DNA of 64,000 nt, from assembly GCA_036924085.1 (NCBI GenBank), contig JAVGWX010000004.1:74279590-74343589 (forward strand), written 5' to 3'. Below, in pieces: positions 32,390 through 43,129 of this stretch (position 1 is its first letter; each line of letters starts with the position of its first letter). Made by a program: the position numbers and the translations under genes. The notes below the pieces were generated by a model, which saw only the letters and a program-made list of their open reading frames with translations, had not been told where the DNA came from and made no database searches. This DNA comes from Ariolimax columbianus. Its lineage: Eukaryota; Mollusca; Gastropoda; Stylommatophora; Arionidae.

Positions 32390-33568
32390 AAATCGTTAAA
32401 AAATGAAGAGGACACCGTGATGTTACTTCTCTTAAATCTACCCTTTCCTTGGCTGTTTATTCTTTGGTGCATTGAGTGGCTCAGGACTCTTGTATTTCTC
32501 TGCCTGCTGCTTTACTTTTATGTCCCGCCTATCCTCCATCGAATGGATGCGTGTCGTGTCTAGCACCTCTATGGGTGTGGACTTCATGGTCCCAGTGATG
32601 ATGCTTGTGACTTGGTTCTGAATTCTTATTTGACCAAAGTGTGTTCTTGTTGCTTTGGCTCAAACCGTAATGCCATTCTCCAGTACTGGTCTGACTCTTC
32701 ATGTGTATAGTATTTTCATGATTTTGTTATCTGCATCAAATTGGTGCCCGTTAGCTTTTTATTATATCTATTCGGCACCTGGCTCTGCTTTTGGCCTTTT
32801 CTATCTGTTTGGCTTATATCATTCTACGATCCAGGATAGCTTCCACATAGGTTGGGTTTTGCCCTCGTGCGAGTACATGGTCTTATTTGTAGTATCTCGG
32901 TCTGTTTATTGTTTGTCAAACCGAAGAAGGTATATGTAGTTATCTCCTCGTCAGCAACCATAACTGTGTCCAGTTCTCTAGTTTCCCCCCATTGCTTCTT
33001 GAATTATATCGTCTGCAACTGCAACTTCACTTGCCCACAGCTTCAAGTCGTCCGCATGCAAAGCAGCATTTGTGCTAGTGTGTATGTCTTCCTTTATGTC
33101 ATATCAGGAAGATCGTAGAGAACAATGATACTCCTTTGTTCTAGTGTTAACTATCTACAGCATTTCTCCTGCACACGGACTCTTCCTGTTCTATTCTTCA
33201 GGTAGTGGATTTTCCAGTTATACAGATGCCCTCTGTTTCCCATTTTCGTGAGCTTGATCTTTCCAAACTCAGACGAAGACCTTTTCCAATGTCTATCAAC
33301 ACATATTGTGTGCTCCTTTTCATGAAAGGAATTCTTGATCGCATGTGTAATATGCAACCTGGTCTTCTGTCGATCTATGTTGTTTCCACTTTTTATTGTT
33401 TGCCTTCCAAATGGTATATGTGAACTATTGATCAGTTTTCCATTAGTTTGTCAATACAACTGAGTAGGCGGACTGGTACATAGTTACATGTGTCAAGCAT
33501 GGCCTTACCTTGCTTTAGAATCGTCACAATGAAGGGCGTACTTCCACAACGTGAGAACCTGTCCTGTT
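32390..33568 (-). pseudogene. LINE D (RT) truncated by the duplication junction
   Basis: The reverse strand shows FIVTILKQGKAMLDTCNYVP, VRLLSCIDKLMEN, LTHAIKNSFHEKEHTICV followed by a decayed motif A, GHLYNWKIHYLKNRTGRVRV, LHADDLKLWASEVAVAD (catalytic box altered to HADD), then MKSTPIEVLDTTRIHSMEDRR and GRFKRSN. The last part parallels the LINE B protein (GGMKSTPIVELEKITKLQSM), so this is a relative of LINE B. Many stops and frameshifts. It ends abruptly at 33568, where the second 6.7-kb copy begins. Confidence 0.75.
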
Positions 33569-33785
33569 ATACTATTATTACTGCTGCTACTACTACTACT
33601 ACTACTCCTGCTACTACTACTACTACTTTTACTACTACTACTTCTAATACTATGATGACTATTACCGTTGTCACTACTACTACTGTTGCTACTGCAAAAC
33701 ACATTAATACAAAAAGCATTATACTAAGAAGATCTAGATCATGGATGGGCAGCCTTTCACACACTAAGAGCCAGACCTGAAATAA

Positions 33786-34511
33786 AATTGGGTAAAGCAG
33801 AAGTCCGGCGATTCTCATCTATTAAAACCGTTCTATACATTACGCTGGTCCACACAGCATTGTTGTCCATGGTCACACAGTGCAGTGCACCAATGAATTC
33901 ACATACCTGGGGAGTTCTTTTTTCATCCGAGGGACGCAATGCGCCTGACATGTTAAAGCGGATCGGGCTTGTTGCTTCCGGTATGAACAACTTTCGCCGG
34001 GTGTGGAAAAATGGCAGACTATCTCGGATCCAAAATTCCTATTTATCAGACGTGTGTGATTTCTGTCCTCCTGTATGGCCCAGAGACTTTGTCCTACTTT
34101 AACAGGACATATTAAGACTGGATGCCTTTCATATGTGCAGCCAGGAACGCATCCTCAGTATCCAGTGGTTCGATCTCGTCCGTAATGTCGAGGTGTCTGC
34201 AGAGACGAGTCTTCCCTCCGCCTCGGACACTCTGGTCCGCCGCCGCCGCCTGTCTCTGTTTGGTCACGTGGTCCCACTGAATGGGGAAGTTCCGGCTCAC
34301 CAGATAACATCCAAATCAGCTACGTATAACAACGGTCTGCCACCGGCCGGATGGAGGCGTCGGAGAGGACGCCCCTGTTCTACATGGCTCCGACAAAAAG
34401 CAGTCTCTGCTTAAGCCTAGGACGAGGTTTTGCTACACAAACCCTCAGCAGTTGGGCGTGGTAGTGGTCGATTGACGCAAAGGGCTCTAGTTGCCTAGGA
34501 GAACATTATTA
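33786..34511 (+). pseudogene. LINE H C-terminal fragment, copy 2
   Basis: Duplicate of 27090-27815 inside the second 6.7-kb copy, with the same frameshift and tail. Confidence 0.75.
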
Positions 34512-34916
34512 TTATTATACATTACTCAATTTGTATACACAAGCTAGTGTAATGTAGAAATCATATTGCTTAGGGAAAGTAGAAGACGAAGAGGAGTGTG
34601 GAAAGAAAGGGAGATAGAGGGGTGGGAGAGACAGAGAGAGACAAAGAGAAAGAGAGAGAGAGATAGATAGATAGAGAGAGAGATTTGTAATAAACTATAA
34701 ATAGTTAGCTTACATATTTAATGAGAGGGTGTTGCTTGAACTTCCAGCACAAGCCTGTCCAAATCTGGTCTGGCTAACTGCAATCCTCAGTATGTTTCCT
34801 AGATGTTCGTCAGTGTATTAAAAAAAAACATTAGACCACTTCATTTTTTTGTTAAATTGTTCACAGACATACTACAACTAGACAGTGAAGCCACATTTTG
34901 GGCATTTGATGAGATG

Positions 34917-35196
34917 TTATTGTTGCGAATGCCTACAAAGAGTAGGTTTTACTCTTTTGTGCGCCTTGAAAAGGACGTTAGTGGCGGGTTGCAGTAGCTG
35001 TCCTCACATCTCGAACGAGCTAATGGTGGGCCGGGGTTCTCCAGGCGGTTGTATTATGCTTAGCTTCACCTGCGTGTCGCTCACTACTACGAGAACCTCG
35101 TCGATCCTTCACTCCGTTAACCAGGTTGCATGAAAACAGCTCGTGTCCAGGGAGGGCTACGAGGAAGCCGAGGTGAGAGTCTTGGCCAGTATAGTT
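34917..35196 (-). mobile_element. SINE-1 copy in duplication copy 2
   Basis: Duplicate of 28221-28500 within the second 6.7-kb copy. Confidence 0.75.
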
Positions 35197-35683
35197 TGCC
35201 TGACCCTGAATAACATGTCTGATCAGTATATTTTGCCTGACCCTGACTAACATGTCTGATCAGTATGTTGTGCCTGACCCTGACTAACATGTCTGATCAG
35301 TATGTTGGGCCTGACCCTGACTAACATGTCTGATCAGTATGTTGTGCCTGACCCTGACTAACATGTCTGATCAGTATGTTGTGCCTGGCCCTGACTAACA
35401 TGTCTGATCAGTATGTTGTGCCTGACCCTGACTAACATGTCTGATCAGTATGGTGTGCCTGGCCCTGACTAACATGTCTGATCAGTATGTTGTGCCTGAC
35501 CCTGACTAACATGTCTGATCAGTATGTTGGGCCTGACCCTGACTAACATGTCTGATCAGTATGTTGGGCCTGACCCTGACTAACATGTCTGATCAGTATA
35601 TTTTGCCTGACCCTGACTAACATGTCTGATCAGTATGTTGGGCCTGACCCTGACTAACATGTCTGATCAGTATGTTGTGCCTG
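35194..35683. repeat. 37-bp minisatellite (copy 2)
   Basis: Same array in the second 6.7-kb copy, with the same order of variant units as far as compared. Confidence 0.95.
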
Positions 35684-36483
35684 ATCAGACGTTAGTCTTC
35701 CCGTTTTTACTTGACGGTGCTATTGTGTGAAAACTGATTATCATCTTTCAGCGCCTTTCTATTAAAATAGAGTATGCCTACTGCCCCCCACCTCCTCCCC
35801 ACTCATCAACCCTTCCTCTTACCCATACCGATATTAAAGACAAACCTGCATCACCTTTTTATGTTCAATAAACGCGTGGCCTGAGTTTCTCATCATCACA
35901 GATGCCGATATCCTCTTCGTCTGTCTGAGTTGGTTTCGAACACGAGCTCAACCGGCATGATTGAAGATTTGCTCAAATCATATACCTTTTGTTGGCTTTG
36001 TTTAGCAATTCGTTGCTATTTTGATTTAATTTCTGTGAACATGTAAGAGCTATTGATATTGTTTAACTCAAGGACTGAAATGTATAGTATTTTTCAATCA
36101 GACTCGAGGGCCGCTGTGTGCCACCTTCCTGACCTAGACCATTAGTCAAACATTTTCTACAGACGAGTATGACATGTATTCTTGCTGTGGCCTAGTGATT
36201 GAGCTTACCGTTATGTCCTATCAGAATAAATCATAAATACCCTCTTTTCTGGGCTTTTTTAGGCGTTTTTCATTTTTACAATAGTTCTATTTTATTGGTC
36301 AATCTCATAAAGGAACATGATTTTCTGGGCTTTCTAACTTCAATCAATTGCTGGACGTCTTAATTAAGTAATTCAACACGAACATGATGTTGCTGAAGTG
36401 TTACTCCCTAAATGAAGACACGTCAACATGTCATATCTTTTGTGTATTACGTCTCCTAAACGTGTTCGCAGATTTAAAGTAGA

Positions 36484-39043
36484 CGACTGTGTAGCATAGA
36501 CTGTATAGCATAGACTGTGTAGCAGAGTGTGTAGCATAGACTGTGTAGCATAGAGTGTGTAGCATAGACTGTGTTGCATAGAGTGTGTAGCATAGACTGT
36601 GTAGCATAGAGTATGTAGCATAGACTGTGTAGCATATAGTGTGTACCATAGAGTGTGTAGCATAGACTGTGTAGTTTATGTAGCATAGAGTGTGTAGCAT
36701 AGACTTGGTAGCACAGAGTGTGTAGCATAGAATGTGTAGCAGAGAGTGTGTAGCATAGACTGTGTAGTATAGATTGTGTAGCATAGACTGTGTAGCATAG
36801 AGTGTGTAGCATAGACTGTGTAGTTTATGTAGATGAGATTGTGTAGCACAGAGTATGTAGGATAGACTGTGTATTTCATGTAGCATAGAGTGTGTAGCAT
36901 AGAATGTGTAGCACAGAGTGTGTAGCATAGACTGTGTAGCATAGAGTGTGTAGCATAGACTGTGTAGCATAGAGTGTGTAGCATAGACTGTGTAGCATAC
37001 AGTCTGTAACATATAATGTTTAGTTTAGACTATGTGGCATTGACTGTGTAGCATAGAGTGTGTAGCATAAAGTGTGTACCATAGAGTGTGTAGCATAGAC
37101 TGTGTAGGTTATGTAGTATAGAGTGTGTAGCATACACTGTGTAGCATAGAATGTGTAGCACAGAGTGTGTAGCATAGACTGTGTAGCATAGATTGTGTAG
37201 CATAGACTGTGTAGCATAGACTGTGTAGCATAGATTGTGTACCATAGAGTTTGTAGCATAGACTGTATCGTTTATGTAGCTTAGATTGTGTAGCAAAGAA
37301 TGTGTAGCATAGAGTGTGTAACATAGACTGGATAGCACAGACTGTGTAGCATAGAGTGTGTAGCATAGACTGTGTTGCATAGAGTGTGTAGCATATACTG
37401 TGTTGCATAGACTGTGTAGTTAAGACTGTGTAGTTTATGTAGCATAGAATTTGTAGCACAGCGTGTGTAGCATAAACTGTGTAGTATGAACTGTGTAGTT
37501 TATGTAGAATAAAGTGTGTAGCATAGAGTGTATAGCATAGACTTTGTAGTTTATGTAGCACATAGTGTGTAGCACAGACTGTATAACATAGTGTGAAGCA
37601 TAGACTGTGTAGCATAGAGTGTGTAGCATAGACTGTGTTGCATAGAGTGTGTAGCATAGACTGTGTAGCACAGAGTGTGTAGCATACACTGTGTAGCATA
37701 GAATGTGTAGCACAGAGTGTGTAGCATAGACTGTGTAGCATAGACTATGTGGCATTAACTGTGTAGCATAGAGTGTGTAGCATAAAGTTTGTACCATAGG
37801 GTGTGTAGCATGGACTTTGTAGTTTATGTAGAATAGTCTGTGTAGCATAGGCTGTGTAGCACAGAGTGTGTAGCATACACTGTGTAGCATAGAATGTGTA
37901 GCACAGAGTGTGTAGCATAGACTGTGTAGTATAGATTGTGTAGCATAGACTGTGTAGCATAGAGTGTGTAGCATAGACTGTGTAGTTTATGTAGCATAGA
38001 TTGTGTAGCACAGAGTATGTAGCATAGACTGTATATTTCATGTAGCATAGAGTGTGTAGCATAGACTGTATAGCACATAGTGTGTAGTATAGAGTGTGTA
38101 GCATAAACTGTGTAGCACAGAGTGTGTAGCATAGACTGTGTAGCATAGAGTGTGTAGCATAGACTGTGTAGCATAGGGTGTGTAGCATAGACTGTGTAGC
38201 ATAGGCTGTGTAATTTAGACTATGTGGCATTAACTGTGTAGCATAGAGTGTGTAGCATAAAGTTTGTACCATAGAGTGTGTAGCATAGACTGTGTAGTTT
38301 ATGTAGAATAGTCTGTGTAGCATAGGCTGTGTAGCATAGACTGTATAGCATGGACTGTATAGCATACACTGTAAAACATGGTGTGTAGCATAGACTGCAA
38401 AGCATAGAGTGTGTAGCATAGAGTGTGTAGCATAGACTATGTAGCATATATTATGTAGCATAGACTGTATAGCATAGAGTGTGTAACATAGAGTGTGTAG
38501 CATAGAGTGTGTAGCATAGAGTGTGTAGCATAGACTATGTAGCATAGATTATGTAGCATAGACTGTATAGCATAGACTGTGTAGCATAGAGTGTGTAACA
38601 TAGAGTACGTAGCATAAAGAATGTATCATAAAGTGTGTAGCATAGAGTGTGTAGGATAGACTATGTAGCATAGATTATGTAGCATAGACTGTATAGCATA
38701 GACTGTGTAGCATAGAGTGTGTAACATAGAGTGCGTAGCATAAAGTGTGTATCATAAAGTGTGTAGCATAGAGTGTGCAGGATATAGTGTGTAGTTTATG
38801 TAGCATAGAGTGTGTAGCATAGACTGTGTAGTAAAGACTGTGTAACATAGAGTGTGTAGCATAGCGTGTGTAGCACGGACTGTGTAGCATAGAGTGTGTA
38901 ACACGGACTGTGTAGCATAGAGTGTGTAGCATAGAGTATGTAGCACAGAATGTGTAACATAGAGTGTGTAGTATAGACTGTGTAGCATACACTGTGTAGC
39001 ATAGACTGTGTAGCAAAAAGTGTGTAGCATAGACTGTGTAGCA
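36484..39043. repeat. 14-bp minisatellite (copy 2)
   Basis: Second copy of the array, one 14-mer longer than the first (extra unit near 36945). Confidence 0.95.
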
Positions 39044-39099
39044 ATTGAGACGAGAAGTAGCATGATAAAGTGTAGAAAAGATCATCAGACGAAGTTACG

Positions 39100-40560
39100 A
39101 AATCGTTAAAAAATGAAGAGGACACCGTGATGTTACTTCTCTTAAATCTACCCTTTCCTTGGCTGTTTATTCTTTGGTGCATTGAGTGGCTCAGGACTCT
39201 TGTATTTCTCTGCCTGCTGCTTTACTTTTATGTCCCGCCTATCCTCCATCGAATGGATGCGTGTCGTGTCTAGCACCTCTATGGGTGTGGACTTCATGGT
39301 CCCAGTGATGATGCTTGTGACTTGGTTCTGAATTCTTATTTGACCAAAGTGTGTTCTTGTTGCTTTGGCTCAAACCGTAATGCCATTCTCCAGTACTGGT
39401 CTGACTCTTCATGTGTATAGTATTTTCATGATTTTGTTATCTGCATCAAATTGGTGCCCGTTAGCTTTTTATTATATCTATTCGGCACCTGGCTCTGCTT
39501 TTGGCCTTTTCTATCTGTTTGGCTTATATCATTCTACGATCCAGGATAGCTTCCACATAGGTTGGGTTTTGCCCTCGTGCGAGTACATGGTCTTATTTGT
39601 AGTATCTCGGTCTGTTTATTGTTTGTCAAACCGAAGAAGGTATATGTAGTTATCTCCTCGTCAGCAACCATAACTGTGTCCAGTTCTCTAGTTTCCCCCC
39701 ATTGCTTCTTGAATTATATCGTCTGCAACTGCAACTTCACTTGCCCACAGCTTCAAGTCGTCCGCATGCAAAGCAGCATTTGTGCTAGTGTGTATGTCTT
39801 CCTTTATGTCATATCAGGAAGATCGTAGAGAACAATGATACTCCTTTGTTCTAGTGTTAACTATCTACAGCATTTCTCCTGCACACGGACTCTTCCTGTT
39901 CTATTCTTCAGGTAGTGGATTTTCCAGTTATACAGATGCCCTCTGTTTCCCATTTTCGTGAGCTTGATCTTTCCAAACTCAGACGAAGACCTTTTCCAAT
40001 GTCTATCAACACATATTGTGTGCTCCTTTTCATGAAAGGAATTCTTGATCGCATGTGTAATATGCAACCTGGTCTTCTGTCGATCTATGTTGTTTCCACT
40101 TTTTATTGTTTGCCTTCCAAATGGTATATGTGAACTATTGATCAGTTTTCCATTAGTTTGTCAATACAACTGAGTAGGCGGACTGGTATATAGTTACATG
40201 TGTCAAGCATGGCCTTACCTTGCTTTAGAATCGTCACAATGAAGGGCGTACTTCCACAACGTGAGAACCTGTCCTGTTCTTCAGCTGGTAGTTATTACCT
40301 TTAAGAATATCTTCTTTACTTTCTGCGCCATCTTTATCAACATTTCGTTTAAGAGTGTCTTCTTTACTTTGTGCGCCAGTTTTGTCAACGTTCCGATTGT
40401 GACACCAGCCTCGCTATGTGACGTCTTAAAAGGCATGAAGAACTTGATCAAGATGTTTACTTCTTCCGCCTCCAATGTTCACTCTTTCCACCCTTCAGCG
40501 CCCCTTTCCTCCTTCTTCGTGGACATACGTTTCATGGTCTTCTTACAGATTGCTATGAAA
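39100..40560 (-). pseudogene. LINE D (RT), ancestral longer copy
   Basis: Same as 32390-33568 but continuing past the duplication end at 40278 with TGQVLTLWK preceded by MAQKVKKIFLKVITTS and HKVKKTLLNEMLIKM, the RT thumb-side region upstream of PILKQGK. A 45-48-bp internal tandem duplication makes the two similar lysine-rich blocks (about 40300-40390). The unbroken reading across 40278 marks the original locus. Confidence 0.65.
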
Positions 40561-41165
40561 TAAATGGCAAGTTTAATAAGAGCATTGCAATGTAATTAAT
40601 GTTGCACAAAATTATAAACTACTTCCTTAGTTCACACAGGAAATTAGTCTTAGTGCTGGTTAGCAATGAGCAATGGTACTGTGAGGTGTATGGCCATGAA
40701 TTATTATCTAATAATTGATATCGCCCTCATTTTTAGACCGGCTTTCAATGACAGCCTTACCATCAGAAACTTATTTTTGAAAGGTTGCTTTATGCCAGAC
40801 TGAGGTCCAGACACGATCGTATCTCCTTCGTGGTCACCTATACACCTATACAAAACTCCATTGCAATCCAAAACAGATCCGCAATCCTTGGCTACCTGTC
40901 TGAACAAGTGAACTCAACTTGTGACCAGGTGGCCTCAGTAATGCATGCAGTGGCATAGTATCTTCTGAGACCAAGAAAACAAATGCGGAAACCCTGGCTC
41001 GCCACAGCAACACTTTCTATCCTAGAAGCAAAATACACGGTCCGGTGAAGAAACGACATGTCTCCAGAAGATGTTCCGCAACGCTGACAAAATGGATCGC
41101 GATCAATTCTACAAATCAGTAGCATATGGCGCAGAGGAAGGGCTGAGACACAACGGTCTTCAATC
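40560..41165. other. No gene recognised
   Basis: Spacer. Short ORFs on both strands at 40704-41125 lack recognisable motifs. Confidence 0.4.
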
Positions 41166-41169
41166 GGCT

Positions 41170-41490
41170 TATCAAGAAATCGAAACCTTCAGAGTCGATC
41201 CCTTTATCAAACCCACCTGCATCCCAAAAAGTATCAAGAAATCGAAACCTTCAGAGTCGATTCCTTTAGCAAACTCACCTGCATCCCACAAAGTATCAAG
41301 AAATCGAAACCTTCAGAGTCGATTCCTTTAGCAAACCCACCTGCATCCCACAAAGTATCAAGAAATCGAAACCTTCAGAGTCGATTCCTTTAGCAAACAC
41401 ACCTGCATCCCAAAAAGTATCAAGAAATCGCAACCTTCAGAGTCGATTCCTTTAGCAAACACACCTGCATCCCACAAAGTATCAAGAAAT
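41170..41490. repeat. 62-bp tandem repeat, ~5 copies
   Basis: Unit starts TATCAAGAAATCGAAACCTT at 41170, 41232, 41294, 41356, 41418 and 41480 (last partial). Units differ at one to three bases. Confidence 0.95.
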
Positions 41491-42760
41491 CCGACGGCCC
41501 CACATGCTCAATGGAACAGATAATAACAAGATGGACGGAGTACTACTCAGGCGTCCTAAACCGTCCAGTCGTTGTCTCCCCCCCACCCTTCCCATTCAGT
41601 CAGCGAGCTATCCACGCCACAAACCTCCTTAAAGTAATCTAGCTTCCAAAGTATTGCATCTTGCAGATGCTAAAAATCGGCAAAGTCGTGGGTGCCGACT
41701 GCATTAGACAAGAATTGTTGAAATATGCACTTAACCCCATGAGTGTCATCCTGCACCAACTGTTCTCAACAGTGCTGCCCATCGGACAGGTTTTTGTTGC
41801 ATGGCGGGACTGAATAATAATATTCTTATACAACGAAAAAGAGCCTTGCTGTTATTGAAACTGGTACAGACCTATTTACGTTACTATCCGTTTCCGTGAA
41901 AATCTTTGCCCACATACGTCTCTCCAAGATCGAGTCTTTGCTGAAAAGAAATCAACGCCTCCAACAAACTGGTTCCATTGTATGCCGCTCAACCATGTGT
42001 GTCATACTTGCTCTGTGCCTATTGACGGATTTTCACCGGGAGTTCATCTACCCTCTCTCGTCGCTTACGCCGACCTCAGGACTGCCTTCGATTCCGTGGA
42101 CAGATCTGTCCCATGGAATGTCTTAAATCAGGTAGGAGTTCCCAGCACGCTGCACCAGCTGATCGAGCATCTTCACTATAACACAAGAGCAAAAGTTCAT
42201 ATGGGCCTACAACTCTCGGATAAGTTCACAACACCACTCGGTGTCCGTCAGGTGTAGATGCTTGCTAGGCATTGTTTTGCCGCGCCATAGAATGGATTCT
42301 TGATCAAATGAAAACGCAAAACCCAAGAGTTGACTACGCCAATCCACGCCCCTCCCCACAATGAGGAACATTATTGATACCACATCACGACTGCGTCTGC
42401 AGATTTCATGGCCGAAAAACCAAAATCAAAAACCTTGGTTGCGGCACTGTAATGGCAAGAATCCTTGTTGGCGGCAATTATGTAAGCTACACCGAGTACT
42501 TCATATGCAGCAGCCAAAACTTGGACGCACGAAGTCACTAGAACAGTTATAGCCACCGTCTCTATCAATACCCTGCACCAAGTCTGGATCCAGCGGAAGC
42601 GCTCAATTGTAACTAAGCTGCGCATCTACAAAACATGTGTAATCCATGTCCTGTAATATGGCTCGGAGATCAGGAGCGTAGTCAGTCGGTCAGTCGCATT
42701 CTCTGCATCCACTATTACAGGCAGGTCTTAAATGTTGACGTCACACGACTCACAGGCCTG
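41490..42760 (+). pseudogene. LINE G: RT domain, decayed
   Basis: In shifting forward frames: RWTEYYSGVLNRPV, GADCIRQELLKYALNPM, HQLFSTVLPIGQVFVAWRD, YADLRTAFDSVDRSVPWNVL (motif A), LQLSDKFTTPLGVRQV, then VTKLRIYKTCVIHVL and YGSEIRSV. The FADD box is lost or unrecognisable near 42330-42350. Motif A and spacing recall RTE-like RTs. Inactive. Confidence 0.7.
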
Positions 42761-43039
42761 GGCAGCATTTATACCACACTACACCACACCACACCATCGC
42801 CGTTAGTTCTTACCCATGTATATGGCCCTCCTTCACGAGAACACCGCCAGCTTTTGAAGTAGGTCATTAACATTAGGGGCGGTAAGCAGCCCTCTGCTAC
42901 ATGGTCTTGCCACTGCAGTCGTCCTCGCACCTCCTGGCTTGGCCAAACAGGAATGCCTTTATCCTCACTGCGTGCAGCCTTAGATCACATCTATCCATCG
43001 TGGACACAATCGATTGTAGCGATGGGCCCTCGTTGTTTA

Positions 43040-43051
43040 TGTGGACTACTA

Positions 43052-43099
<48 letters not shown>

Positions 43100-43128
43100 A
43101 TAATAATAATAATAATAATAATAATAGC
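43040..43128. repeat. (TAC)n(TAA)n tail of LINE A copy 2
   Basis: ACT/TAC repeat followed by AAT/TAA repeat immediately next to the 3' end of the reverse-oriented LINE A. A short TAATAATAG is at the same place in copy 3 (about 59769-59777). Confidence 0.85.
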
Positions 43129-43129
43129 T

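Larger units (their letters stand above)
26873..33568. repeat. 6.7-kb tandem duplication, copy 1 (6,696 bp)
   Basis: Matched base for base by 33569-40278 over the parts compared. Differences noticed are a 14-bp minisatellite unit plus one or two substitutions near 30235, and C versus T at 33479/40189. The left junction falls in a TAC-rich trinucleotide run and the right end falls inside a reverse-strand LINE. The LINE continues unbroken beyond copy 2, so the right-hand junction is ancestral. Confidence 0.95.
33569..40278. repeat. 6.7-kb tandem duplication, copy 2 (6,710 bp)
   Basis: Head-to-tail second copy, longer by one 14-bp minisatellite unit. Feature offsets from copy 1 are 6,696 before about 30.2 kb and 6,710 after it. 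Near identity means a very recent event or a false duplication in the assembly. Confidence 0.95.

Noticed and set aside
29735..32472. Long reverse-strand ORFs of 75-266 codons with the repeating LCYTVYATQSMLHS pattern
   Set aside because: They are the stop-free reading of a 14-bp minisatellite in all frames, with no start context or non-repeat domain.
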